From Azovibrio sp. (GTDB lineage: Bacteria > Pseudomonadota > Gammaproteobacteria > Burkholderiales > Rhodocyclaceae): 64,000 bases of DNA. This document shows, one piece after another, positions 54,451-64,000 of this stretch. A program made the translations under genes and the position numbers. Numbering within the stretch: the stretch's first letter is position 1; each line of letters opens with the position of its first letter. The stretch is from assembly GCA_026414665.1 (NCBI GenBank), contig JAOAIO010000002.1, forward strand, positions 1 to 64,000. Reading direction: 5' to 3'. The notes under the pieces were generated by a model. It did no database searches and was not told the origin of the DNA. It saw only the letters and a program-made list of their open reading frames with translations.

Positions 54451-55660
54451 GCCAACCTTCCTGCCGACTGGCCGCAGCCGGCGCCGCTTCCTGCATGGCT
54501 GCGCCGCGCTCGCCACATACGCCGTCCTGCTCGCCCGCTCGCCCGCGCTGGCCGCGCCGACCGGCAAGAACGGCGCCCCACCCAAGACTAGCTGCGCCTG
54601 GCCAGCCTGGGAGGCCTTCAAGCAACAATTCTTGAGCGAGGGCGGCCGAGTCATCGACCCGGGCTCGGAGCGCAAGCAGACCTTCTCCGAAGGCCAGGCC
54701 TATGCCCTCTTTTTCGCGCTGGTGGCCGGCGACCGGGCCGGCTTCGAGCGCATCCTCAAATGGACCGAGGACAACCTCGCCAACGGCGACCTCACCGCCC
54801 GCCTGCCCGCTTGGCTGTGGGGCCGGCGCGACGACGGCACCTGGGGCGTGCTCGACGACAACCCCGCCGCGGATGCGGATCTGTGGATCGCCTACGCCCT
54901 GGGCGAAGCCGGCCGCCTCTGGCAAGAGCGGCGCTACGTCGCGCTGGCCTCGCTCATCGCCGCCCGCGTGCTGCGCGAAGAAACCGCCGACATCCCGGGC
55001 CTGGGCCTCACCCTCTTACCGGGCCCGCAAGGCTTTCACCCAACCCCACAACGCTGGCGCCTCAACCCGAGCTACGTGCCACTCCAGCTCATGGCCTGGT
55101 TCCGCGCCCGCAGCGGCGCTCCGGCTTGGCAAGCCTTGGAAGCCAGCGCGCGGCGCATGATCCTCGAATCCAGTCCGCAAGGGTTCGCCCCGGACTGGGT
55201 CCTATTCGAAGCCGGCAAAGGCTTTCTCCCCGACATAGACGGCCCGGACAAGGCCGACGGCGCCTATAACGCCATTCGTGTCTATCTTTGGGCCGGCACC
55301 CTCGCCCCGGACGCTCCCGGACGCCAAGAAGTGCTCGACCGCCTTGCGCCGATGGCCGCTTACGTCGCCCGCCATGGCTACCCGCCCGAGCGCATCGACA
55401 GCCGCACCGGCATCGGTGACAAGGCCGGGCCGACGGGCTTTTCCGCCGCGCTCTTACCCTTTCTCGCCGCCATCGGCGCGCGGCAGGCGCTCGATGTGCA
55501 ACGCCAGCGCCTCGAAGCCCGGCCGCCGCGCCCCGACGCCTATTATGAGCAAGCGCTCACCCTGTTCGCGCAGGGCTGGATGCAAGGCCGCTACCGTTTT
55601 GGCCGCGATGGCAGCCTCATCTTGCCGGCCCGCGCCGGGAGTAAAGGCGCGTGCGCTTGA
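54443..55660 (+). CDS. bcsZ: Cellulase BcsZ (GH8 endoglucanase), Tat-like signal
   Basis: GH8 features (FSEGQAYALFFALVAGDRAGFERILKWT, DADLWIAYAL); RSRRRFLHG twin-arginine motif. Confidence 0.93.
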   Translation: MTKPTFLPTGRSRRRFLHGCAALATYAVLLARSPALAAPTGKNGAPPKTSCAWPAWEAFKQQFLSEGGRVIDPGSERKQTFSEGQAYALFFALVAGDRAGFERILKWTEDNLANGDLTARLPAWLWGRRDDGTWGVLDDNPAADADLWIAYALGEAGRLWQERRYVALASLIAARVLREETADIPGLGLTLLPGPQGFHPTPQRWRLNPSYVPLQLMAWFRARSGAPAWQALEASARRMILESSPQGFAPDWVLFEAGKGFLPDIDGPDKADGAYNAIRVYLWAGTLAPDAPGRQEVLDRLAPMAAYVARHGYPPERIDSRTGIGDKAGPTGFSAALLPFLAAIGARQALDVQRQRLEARPPRPDAYYEQALTLFAQGWMQGRYRFGRDGSLILPARAGSKGACA

Positions 55661-58600
55661 AGCGGCGCTACCCGGCCTTGGTCCTAGCGCTAGGGTTGGC
55701 GCTGGGACTACCCGGCCATGCCGCGCCGCGCGCCACCGACCCGGCCGATACCCTGCTCGCTGCCGCCCGCATGTGGGATGGCAAGCAGCGCGGCGACCTG
55801 GCCCGGCAAATGCTCGAAAAATACCTGCTGGCGCGGCCCGATTCGGCCGAGGCGCTGTTCATGCTGGGCGAACTGGAACTACGCTCGAATCAGCCGGAAC
55901 GCGCCCAAGCCCTGCTCGAACGGCTGCGGCAACGCCACCCACAAGCCCCTGAGACCCGCGACCTTGCGCTCCTTTTGCGTCTCTACGGGCAGGAGCGGCA
56001 AGCCCTAGCGCAAGCACGTCTATTCGCCCGCGCCGGGCAATACAACGCTGCCCTGGCGGAATTGCGCCGGCTGTTCCCGGAAGGACCGCCGCCCGGGGAA
56101 CTAGCGCTCGAATACTACCGGGTCTTAGCGCAGACGCCGAAGGGAGAAGCCGAGGCCCGGCAAGGGCTCGAGCGCCTGCGCCAACGCTATCCCGACGACG
56201 TGCGCTACGAACTCGCGCTCACCCGCCTCCTGGGCGACACCCCGGCAGGCCGCGCCCGCGCCCTGCAAACTTTCGCCCGCCTGGCGCGCCAGGGCGACGC
56301 GCCGCGCCAGGCCCTGCTGGACGCCTGGCGCAGCATCCTCTACCGACTGCCCGAGGATGGCAGCGCCATTCCTCACCTCCGCGCCTACCTCGCCTTCGCC
56401 CCAGAAGAAAGCGCGATGGCAGACCGGCTGCGCAACGCTCAGCTCGCCCATGCCGCGCAGCAACGCCTCATGGCTGACCCCGCCTACCAGGCGCGGCTAC
56501 GCGCTCTGAAAGCGCTGGATCGAGACGAGACCGACCTGGAGCAAGCCAAAGCCGATCTACACCTGGCGCTGGCGCGGCGGCCGCACGACCCGGAAGTGCT
56601 GGGCGGGCTGGGGCTCGTGCATTTGCGCCGCGGCGAGCACGACGCCGCGCAAGCCTGGTTTGCCGCCGCCGCCCGGCACGATCCGGACAGCCGCCGCTGG
56701 ACCCAGCTCGCTCGCACGGCCCGCTTCTGGGGCTTGCTACGCCAGGTCGACGGCCAACTCGCCGCCGCTCAGCTCGACGCCGCCGAAAGCAGCGCGCGCG
56801 CCGCCTTGGCGCTCGACCCCCAACACCCCGAAGCGCTTGCCAGCCTCGCCGCGGTGCAGCTCGAAGCGGGCCAGCTCGCGGCCGCCGAGCAAGGCTACCG
56901 GCACATCCTCGCCGAACATCCGACCCACGCCAGCGCCGTGCGCGGCCTCACCCGGCTTCTGGTGCGCAGCCAGCGCCAGGCCGAAGCCCGCGCGCTACTC
57001 GCCCGTCAGCGCGAGCTACTCCCCGCCGCGACGCGCGACCGCTACGCCGACCTCGAAGCCAGCCTGCTGCGCGACGAGGCCGATGCGCTCCTCGCCGCTC
57101 GCCGCACCGGGCGGGCGCTCGAAAGCCTGGAGCACGCCCTGCTGCTCGCCCCCGGCGACCCCTGGGTACGCTATGACCTGGCCCGGCTCTACAGCCGCCT
57201 TGGCTTACCCGAATTGGGACGGCGTCTCATGCAAAGCGAAGTGACGCCGACCGACGCGGCGCAAGCGCACGCCCTGGCCTATGCCGAAGCGCTCTACCTA
57301 GCCGGCGAGAACGACCCCGAAGCGGCGCTCGCCGCGCTGGCACGCATTCCGACCTCGGCCCGCAATAGCGCCATGCAAGCGCTCGAGCAGCGCGCCCGCC
57401 TCGATTACCTACTCGACCAGGCTGCCCAACACGCCGCCCAGGGCGACCACGGCGAGGCGCTGCGCCTCGTGCAGATCGCCGAACGCCAGGCCTGGCAAGA
57501 CCCGGCGCAGGTGCACCGTGTCGCCCATGCCTGGGTGAGCCTAGGCGAGACCGCCCAGGCCGAAGCGCTGATGCAGGAATTGCTGCGCCGCCAGCCGGAC
57601 GACCCGGCGCACCTGCTCGATCTGGCCAGCATCCTCGACCGCAGCCAGGCAGATGCGCAATTGGCGGAACTCCTGCCCCGACTGCAAGCGCGCGGCGACT
57701 GGAGCGCCGCCGAAGTCGAGCGCCTGCTCGCGCTCGAGACCAACCTCATCGCCCGTCAGGTCGATAAAGCGCTACAAACCGGCCGCCCGGACCTCGCCCG
57801 GGCCCGCGCCAGCGCGCCGCTCACGGCTCCGGGCGACCCCTTGCAGCTCCAGAAGGCCCGCGCCCGCTTGCTGCTCGAAGCGCGCGACTACGCCGCCGCC
57901 CTACCGCTCCTCGAACGCCTTGCTCGCACCTTTCCCGGCGATGCCGCACTCGGCCTCGATCTGGCCCGCGCCCAAGCCGAAAGCGGCGATGCCGCGGCGG
58001 CCCTTGCCACATTGGCCGCCCTGCGCAGCCGGCTCGGCCCGGAGCAGCTCGAGCTTAAGCTCGCCGTGCTGCGCCAATTGACACGTATGCAACAGCTCGA
58101 CGCCGCCCGCGCCCAAGCCGCCGAGCTGCGCCTGCAATACCCGGAACACCCGGAAGTGCTGCTCGCCTCGGGCCGAGTCGAGCTGGCCGCCCGGAATTAC
58201 CCGGCCGCGCTCGCTTACTTCCATGCCGCGCGCCAGGCCGCCGGCTACCCGGCCGGAACCGACACTGGCCGCATCGCCTTGCTCGAACCCCGTCCAGACG
58301 CGAGCGCGGCGCCGCTGCCCTTGCAACTGGCCTACGAGCTCGAGGCTCAAACGCGCCGCGATGCGGGCCCCGGCCTGCTCGATGCCGGCGCCACTGGCCT
58401 TAGCCCGCGCCTAGCGCTCACCCTCTGGCAGCCGCCGCTGGACGGCCCAGCCCGCCCGCCCATGCTACTCGCCCGGAGCAGCAGCAAGGCGGCGGCCACG
58501 CCGCTGCCCAGCATCGCTGCGGCCGAAATCCAAGACATCGAAGCGCGCCGGCAGACCCGGGTGGAAATCGGGTATGACCAATACCGCAAGCACGCCGCGC

Positions 58601-59697
58601 CCGGCACCTCGACCTTCAAAGGCGAGGAAATCCCGCTGGTAGGCTGGCTCGCCCGCGGTTACGACGGCCATCTATTCGTCCAGACCGACCGGGTCGAATT
58701 GGATGCCGAGGCGCTGCCCGCCGCTTATGACGACGCTGCCCTGTTCGGCCAGATCCAGGCGCACGCCTACCGCCCCAGCCATGCGCTGCCGCAGCGCGCC
58801 CACGGCCAGCACCTCGGCATCGGCTACCGCTCCGACACGCTCCGCTTCGATCTTGGCCTCACCGGACAAGGCTTCCCCGTACGCAACGTCGTAGGCGGTC
58901 TCGCCTACCGCTGGGAACTGGGTGGTCGCTTCAACACCAGCGCCACTTTGGAATTCTCGCGCCGCCCGATCACGAGTAGCCTTACCGCCTACGCCGGCAG
59001 CCGCGACCCCGTCACGGGCGAAATCTGGGGCGGGGTCGTCGCCACCGGCATCGGCGGCCGCATCGCTGCCGACCTAGGACCTTACTCCGGCTTTGCCAGC
59101 CTGTCCCTGGCCAAGCTCACGGGCAAGAACGTTCTCGACAACGAGCGCATGCTGCTGCGCGCTGGCCTCGACCGCGACGTGCTACGCACCCCCGACATGC
59201 GGATCAACCTCGGCCTCGTGCTGTCTTGGTGGAAATACGCGGAAAACCAGGGGTATTACACCTTCGGGCACGGCGGCTATTACAGCCCGCAAAATTACCT
59301 GGCCTTGTCCGTCCCGGTAGACTGGGCCGGCCGGCGCGGCCGCTTGTCCTGGCAGCTACGCGCCAGCTTGTCGGTCTCGAACAGCCGCGAGGACGCCGCC
59401 GACTTCTACCCGACCCGACCCGATCTGCAAGCCCGCGCCGCCACCGCGCCCTTGCCTGCCGGCTATACCGCCCCGCGTTACGCCAGCAGCCAGGGCGGCG
59501 GCGTCGGCCACTCGCTCCTGGCCGCCGCCGAATACCGGCTCACGCCCCATCTCGCTTTGGGCGGCCGCTTCAGTCTCGACCGCTCCGACTACTACAACCC
59601 GAATTCCCTGCTCGTTTATTTGCGCTACTTCCTCGACCCCCGCGTCGAGCCGGTACGCTTCCCGCCCGTGCCAGTGCAGCCTTACGCGCAGTTCTGA
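55651..59697 (+). CDS. bcsC: Cellulose export outer membrane protein BcsC (TPR plus C-terminal barrel)
   Basis: 1348 aa; many TPR repeats, C-terminal BcsC barrel domain ending in aromatic F; GTG start. Confidence 0.93.
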   Translation: MRLKRRYPALVLALGLALGLPGHAAPRATDPADTLLAAARMWDGKQRGDLARQMLEKYLLARPDSAEALFMLGELELRSNQPERAQALLERLRQRHPQAPETRDLALLLRLYGQERQALAQARLFARAGQYNAALAELRRLFPEGPPPGELALEYYRVLAQTPKGEAEARQGLERLRQRYPDDVRYELALTRLLGDTPAGRARALQTFARLARQGDAPRQALLDAWRSILYRLPEDGSAIPHLRAYLAFAPEESAMADRLRNAQLAHAAQQRLMADPAYQARLRALKALDRDETDLEQAKADLHLALARRPHDPEVLGGLGLVHLRRGEHDAAQAWFAAAARHDPDSRRWTQLARTARFWGLLRQVDGQLAAAQLDAAESSARAALALDPQHPEALASLAAVQLEAGQLAAAEQGYRHILAEHPTHASAVRGLTRLLVRSQRQAEARALLARQRELLPAATRDRYADLEASLLRDEADALLAARRTGRALESLEHALLLAPGDPWVRYDLARLYSRLGLPELGRRLMQSEVTPTDAAQAHALAYAEALYLAGENDPEAALAALARIPTSARNSAMQALEQRARLDYLLDQAAQHAAQGDHGEALRLVQIAERQAWQDPAQVHRVAHAWVSLGETAQAEALMQELLRRQPDDPAHLLDLASILDRSQADAQLAELLPRLQARGDWSAAEVERLLALETNLIARQVDKALQTGRPDLARARASAPLTAPGDPLQLQKARARLLLEARDYAAALPLLERLARTFPGDAALGLDLARAQAESGDAAAALATLAALRSRLGPEQLELKLAVLRQLTRMQQLDAARAQAAELRLQYPEHPEVLLASGRVELAARNYPAALAYFHAARQAAGYPAGTDTGRIALLEPRPDASAAPLPLQLAYELEAQTRRDAGPGLLDAGATGLSPRLALTLWQPPLDGPARPPMLLARSSSKAAATPLPSIAAAEIQDIEARRQTRVEIGYDQYRKHAAPGTSTFKGEEIPLVGWLARGYDGHLFVQTDRVELDAEALPAAYDDAALFGQIQAHAYRPSHALPQRAHGQHLGIGYRSDTLRFDLGLTGQGFPVRNVVGGLAYRWELGGRFNTSATLEFSRRPITSSLTAYAGSRDPVTGEIWGGVVATGIGGRIAADLGPYSGFASLSLAKLTGKNVLDNERMLLRAGLDRDVLRTPDMRINLGLVLSWWKYAENQGYYTFGHGGYYSPQNYLALSVPVDWAGRRGRLSWQLRASLSVSNSREDAADFYPTRPDLQARAATAPLPAGYTAPRYASSQGGGVGHSLLAAAEYRLTPHLALGGRFSLDRSDYYNPNSLLVYLRYFLDPRVEPVRFPPVPVQPYAQF

Positions 59698-59796
59698 AAG
59701 CCGATGCCGCCGCCAGTGGCCAAGCTGCCGACCTTCCTACGCGCCATGGCGTGCCCTGCCACCATCCGAGGCCGCCGCTTTGCCCAGGCGCTTACT

Positions 59797-59939
59797 GGGC
59801 ACCTCGAAAAACCGTCGCGAGCGGGTGGAGGGCAAGGCGCACGGCGCGCAGGATGCGAGACATATCAAGTCGATAGGCGAGCATCCGAGCACCGCGCAAC
59901 GCAGCCATCCGGCCGCGCAGCAGGTTTTTCGAGGCGCCC
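59797..59939. mobile_element. MITE-like miniature inverted-repeat element
   Basis: 17-bp terminal inverted repeats (GGGCACCTCGAAAAACC / GGTTTTTCGAGGCGCCC, 1 mismatch), flanking TACT direct repeats, internal GGATGC/GCATCC palindrome, no ORF of its own. Confidence 0.7.
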
Positions 59940-61459
59940 TACTCGCGGTAAGGCATCCATACCCCATCGGCCGTGCGCATCTGATAGCCATCGCCGTGCC
60001 GCAAGAGCACCACGGCTTCGTTCTCGGCAACGTGCATGGTTTCAGGCAAACGGGCGGCAAGCTGCGCGCGGTCGGTCTCGCCATTTAAGAGCTGAGCAAC
60101 CACGGCGGTGAGCGCCAAATAGCTGCTCGGCCGGTCGATGACCTGAGCCGGGCCGCGCATTCCCGGCATACCGATGAGCTTCACGGCAGCCGGCACGCGG
60201 GTGATGCGCGGACTGGGAATCTCGCGTAGCCCGGCGATTTGCAAACGGTCGCCACGCAAGGCGGCGCCATGCTCGCCGACCAGCACCAATACCACCGGCC
60301 GGCCGGAAGCTTCGAGCTCCTCGATGAACCGCGCAAGATCGTCGAGGAGCTGCAAGAGCCGCGGCTTGTAAGTCTGTAGGCTGGAGGCGGACTTATACCC
60401 GGGCAGGCGATTGCCATCGTGCAAGGAAATGGTGTTGTAGTAGAGCGCCACAGGCCCGGCTTCGGTCGCGCGGCGCGCCTGCCACCAGTAGGAGAGCACG
60501 GCGCGGTCGCTGAAGATCGGGGTATCGTCGAAGCTGCGCATGGCCACCGGCGCATCCTTTGGAATCAAAGGCTTACGCGAAAACCCTCCTTCCGTCTCCA
60601 CGAGCTTGGCGAAGTTATCAAACCGGCCATCGTGATTGAGCAAGGCCTCGGCGGTAAAGCCAGCCTGCTCGAAATTGCGGAACAACTGGCACTGCGGATT
60701 GTGCTCGCGGTAGGTGCTCTGGTGATCGAGCTGGCCGCAAGCGCTCTTCAACAGCCGCACCGCCGCTGGGCCGCTATAGCTCGCGGCGCTGTTGAACTGC
60801 CGAAACAGCAAGTCGAAACCGGCAAAGAACGGATGCTCGTGCAATTGCAAAAACGCCATGTCGTCCCAGGACAAGGAGCAAACATGCACATAGATCACAT
60901 CGAAGCCCGGCCTGCCTGCTTCCGCTGCCTTGAACGGCAAGACGCGGCGCTTTTGGGCTTGGTAGAAGGCCGCCAGCCGGGCCTCGGGATCTTGCGCCGC
61001 GCCGGCACCGCCCGCCTCCTCGGCCGCCGTCGCGGATTTGAAGACATCCGGCCGCCAATGGCTGGCAGGTATGACGCTCAGTATGCCCAAGAACACGAAG
61101 GTCGCCAGGCGCAGATAGCGGCCCAGCCAGCGCAAGCAAAGCGCCGCGGCGAGTAGCGCCACGAGCCAGGCCGGGTTGATGAAACGGCCCAATAATTCGA
61201 GCCAATACGCGAGGCTGAAATCGGCCAGCGCGCCGACCTGCGCGATGAGGCGCGAAAAAGGCGGCAACCAGGAATCGTAATAAAGCAGCGCCACACCCAC
61301 CGGCACGGCGCAGGCTTGGCGCAGCCGACGCCAGCCGGCGCGCTGCAAGGGCAAGGCGAGCGCAAGCGCGAAGAGCAAGTTCTCAAAGACGTGAAAACCG
61401 CCATAGCCGGCATAGAACAGCCCCAGCTTGACGAAAAAATACAGGCTCCAGAGCCCCAT
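59939..61459 (-). CDS. bcsG: Cellulose biosynthesis protein BcsG (phosphoethanolamine transferase)
   Basis: N-terminal TM helices plus alkaline-phosphatase-like domain (YVHVCSLSWDDM, NHDGRFDNFAKLV, YYNTISLHDGNR, VLVGEHGAALRGD). Confidence 0.92.
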   Translation of the reverse strand: MGLWSLYFFVKLGLFYAGYGGFHVFENLLFALALALPLQRAGWRRLRQACAVPVGVALLYYDSWLPPFSRLIAQVGALADFSLAYWLELLGRFINPAWLVALLAAALCLRWLGRYLRLATFVFLGILSVIPASHWRPDVFKSATAAEEAGGAGAAQDPEARLAAFYQAQKRRVLPFKAAEAGRPGFDVIYVHVCSLSWDDMAFLQLHEHPFFAGFDLLFRQFNSAASYSGPAAVRLLKSACGQLDHQSTYREHNPQCQLFRNFEQAGFTAEALLNHDGRFDNFAKLVETEGGFSRKPLIPKDAPVAMRSFDDTPIFSDRAVLSYWWQARRATEAGPVALYYNTISLHDGNRLPGYKSASSLQTYKPRLLQLLDDLARFIEELEASGRPVVLVLVGEHGAALRGDRLQIAGLREIPSPRITRVPAAVKLIGMPGMRGPAQVIDRPSSYLALTAVVAQLLNGETDRAQLAARLPETMHVAENEAVVLLRHGDGYQMRTADGVWMPYRE

Positions 61460-61674
61460 CCGCCTCAAAGCCTCGGCTGAACCCCAAAAACCACGGAGCC
61501 CACACTAGGCCACGGGTCCCGGGAGGCCGGCTTAATCGCCCAACACGCCGGCAAAAGTACGCACCGCATCGTTTCTGCTCATCCTCTGTATCTTGGCGCC
61601 GCTATGGCGAAGCGCTTAAGCCAAAAGGCTAAAGATTACAGAATTTTTGCAGTGTATGGCTGACTTGGCGCGTA

Positions 61675-64000
61675 TTAAACCCTGCTGCCCAGGCGGCGCA
61701 GCCAGCGTTCGCGGCAGCCATCGCGCACATGCGTGGCAAGCTTGCGGTAGCCTTCGAGGCCGAGCACGAAGATTTCTTTCATGCCCAACAAGGGCCGATC
61801 GGCATCCTGTTCGTCGCGCCAAGCGCTCCACAAATCGGCGCGGGCGAAGGTGCATTGGATCAAGGCCGACTCCTGCTCCAGGGTGAGCCCCTCGAAACGC
61901 ATGCCGACGCGGCCATCGCGCACCGCCACGACCCGCGCCGGGAACACCTGCTCGATCTGGCCGCGCCAGAGCGAAACCTTGAGCGCATCACCCGGCGTGA
62001 TGCCGACATCGGGCAAAAGCACCCCCAGTCCATGCAAGGAGAAATCCTCGGTCCAGCAGTGTAAGGCGCGCCCGTCCTTGAGCCGCAGCATGGCCGGCAG
62101 GCGCGCCGGCACGCGATGCGCGACGCGCACCTGGCGCTGCTCGGTGGCCACGCTCACCGCGGCGCCGAGCATGAGCAGGTTGTAAAAAGTCCACAGCAGA
62201 TTGAGCAGCACCGTGCCCTGCTCATGCGTGTTCCAGAAGAACAGCCGTCCAAGCCCGATGCCAAAACCGAGCAGATTGAGGCCGACAAGGACCAGGTACG
62301 GCTTGGAAATCACCCAGTCGAAATAGCTGTTCTCGATCAACCCCCCTTTGGCGGTGACGTTGAACTTGCCCAGACGCGGATTGATGAAGGCAATGGTGGT
62401 AGGCAAGGTGATGTACCAGGCCAGCACCGATTCATAGACTTCGGCCCAGAAAGTATGGCGAAAAGGTCCCTGGATGCGGGCATTGGCGATGTTGGAGTGA
62501 ACGATGTGCGGCAGCACGTAGAGCGCGATCATCGAGGCCATGGCATTGATGATGTGCAGCTCGAAGAACAAGAAAGCGAGCGGCGCGGTGAGGAAGACGA
62601 GGCGCGGGATGCCATAGAAGAAATGCAACATGGCGTTGCTGTAACACAGCCGCTGGAAGAAGCTAAGCCCCTTGCCCAGGAAGGGATTGTCGATGCGAAA
62701 AATCTGCGCCATGCCCCGGGCCCAGCGGATGCGCTGGCCGACATGCCCGGAGAGGCTCTCGGTGGCCAGTCCGGCCGCCTGGGTGATGTTGATGTAGGCG
62801 GTGGTATAGCCGCGCCGGTGCAGCTTCAGGGCCGTGTGGGCGTCCTCCGTCACCGTCTCAACGGCGAGGCCGCCCACTTCTTCCAGCGGACCGCGGCGCA
62901 GGATGGCGCAGGAGCCGCAAAAGAAGGTGGCATTCCAGAAGTCGTTACCGTCCTGGACGAGACCATAGAACAGCGCACCTTCATTGGGGACGCGCCGAAA
63001 GGTACCGAGATTGCGCTCGAACGGGTCGGCCGAGAAGAAATGGTGCGGCGTCTGCACCATGGCGCAGCGCGGGTCCTGCAAGAACCAGCCGATGGTCAGC
63101 TGCAAGAAGGAGCGGTTCGGAATGTGATCGCAGTCGAAGATGGCGATGAACTCGCCCCGCGTCAAAGGCAACGCGTGATTGAGGTTGCCGGCCTTGGCGT
63201 GGGCATTGTCGGGGCGGATCATATACTCGACCCCGGCCTCGGCGGCGAAGGCGCGAAACGCTTCCCTCCGCCCATCGTCGAGGATATAGACGCGTAGCTT
63301 GTCAGCCGGCCAGTCGATGCCCTTGGCGGCGAGCACGGTCGGCCGCACCACGGCGAGCGGCTCGTTGTAAGTGGGAATGTAAATATCCACCGTGGGCCAG
63401 AGGCTCACGTCCGCCGGCAAAGGCACGGGCTGGCGCCGCAAAGGCCAGGCCGTTTGGATATAGCCAAGGATGAGGATGCCCCAGGTATAGATTTCCGCGG
63501 CAAGCAGCCCCCAGCCCAAGAGCTTCTCGAGCGGCGAGCCCAAATCGAGGGTCTGAGTCGCACGCCACCAGCCATAGCGCAAGGACACAAGGATGGAGAG
63601 GCAAATCAGGAACAAGGCCGGTAAATTACCCGGCATGTGGCGCACATAGAGCGCAAGCGACAAAGTGAAAAGAAAAAACAAGAACTGCTCGAAAGCGGAG
63701 AACGGCGTGGTAATCGCCAGCCACAGGATCAAGGCGGCAAGCGCGAACACCGCGCCGCGCACGAGCGGATGCCTAAGCCAAGGCGATTCGGCCAGGCGTT
63801 CGAGCTGGCCAGTGAGCCGCACCGGATCGGGCAAGGCGCGCTGCATCCAGCCCAACATCGGACGCAACGGTCGGGCCAGGCCCCGGCCAAGCCCCGCGCC
63901 CAGGCGCGGCAAGGCGGCCAAAGCCCGGCGCAGCAGCCCAGGTGGCGCGTCCGGCACGACCGGCGGCCGCGGCAAGATGAACAAGCGGCGGATCCAAAGA
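61675..64000 (-). CDS. bcsA: Cellulose synthase catalytic subunit BcsA with C-terminal PilZ domain (5' end probably beyond window)
   Basis: GT2 motifs (FDCDHIPN, VTEDAHTALKLHRRG, GQRIRWARGMAQIFR) and PilZ motif RVAHR...DFSLHG; frame is open to the window edge. Confidence 0.95.
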   Translation of the reverse strand, partial: LWIRRLFILPRPPVVPDAPPGLLRRALAALPRLGAGLGRGLARPLRPMLGWMQRALPDPVRLTGQLERLAESPWLRHPLVRGAVFALAALILWLAITTPFSAFEQFLFFLFTLSLALYVRHMPGNLPALFLICLSILVSLRYGWWRATQTLDLGSPLEKLLGWGLLAAEIYTWGILILGYIQTAWPLRRQPVPLPADVSLWPTVDIYIPTYNEPLAVVRPTVLAAKGIDWPADKLRVYILDDGRREAFRAFAAEAGVEYMIRPDNAHAKAGNLNHALPLTRGEFIAIFDCDHIPNRSFLQLTIGWFLQDPRCAMVQTPHHFFSADPFERNLGTFRRVPNEGALFYGLVQDGNDFWNATFFCGSCAILRRGPLEEVGGLAVETVTEDAHTALKLHRRGYTTAYINITQAAGLATESLSGHVGQRIRWARGMAQIFRIDNPFLGKGLSFFQRLCYSNAMLHFFYGIPRLVFLTAPLAFLFFELHIINAMASMIALYVLPHIVHSNIANARIQGPFRHTFWAEVYESVLAWYITLPTTIAFINPRLGKFNVTAKGGLIENSYFDWVISKPYLVLVGLNLLGFGIGLGRLFFWNTHEQGTVLLNLLWTFYNLLMLGAAVSVATEQRQVRVAHRVPARLPAMLRLKDGRALHCWTEDFSLHGLGVLLPDVGITPGDALKVSLWRGQIEQVFPARVVAVRDGRVGMRFEGLTLEQESALIQCTFARADLWSAWRDEQDADRPLLGMKEIFVLGLEGYRKLATHVRDGCRERWLRRLGSRV

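Noticed and set aside
61469-61674. c-di-GMP (GEMM) riboswitch in front of bcsG
   Set aside because: The leader does not show the conserved GEMM core by eye; a covariance-model search would be needed.

Overview
The window looks like a high-GC betaproteobacterial chromosome segment; the lineage is inferred from 16S-like sequence and gene neighbourhoods and was not tested. Position 1 begins with an exact 19-bp Nextera/Tn5 mosaic-end sequence joined to a truncated 16S rRNA gene, so the left edge is a library or assembly artefact at an rrn repeat.

The first ~34 kb is mostly housekeeping: a tandem rrn promoter region, tyrS, M23 peptidase, RsuA-family pseudouridine synthase, FKBP, FapA-like protein, mobA, hemerythrin plus hybrid kinase, rplU-rpmA-obgE-proB, crcB, glnS, deaD-like helicase, mpl, aroQ-accB-accC-prmA, olsB plus an acyltransferase, and an rfbBDAC-apaH operon.

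From 34.9 to 49.5 kb there is a long uptake [NiFe]-hydrogenase and hyp cluster. It is preceded by a textbook sigma-54 promoter. The small subunit carries the extra cysteines typical of O2-tolerant group 1d enzymes. The cluster holds two non-canonical genes, a HigA-like orphan antitoxin and an MFS transporter. It ends at hypD, where a 7TM sensor kinase and response regulator pair sits in place of hypE/hoxA.

From 52.2 kb to the right edge there is a split cellulose locus: bcsB-bcsZ-bcsC on + and bcsA-bcsG on -. Between the two convergent arms lies a 143-bp MITE-like palindromic element with 17-bp terminal inverted repeats and a 4-bp TACT duplication, apparently inserted inside the bcsG stop codon.
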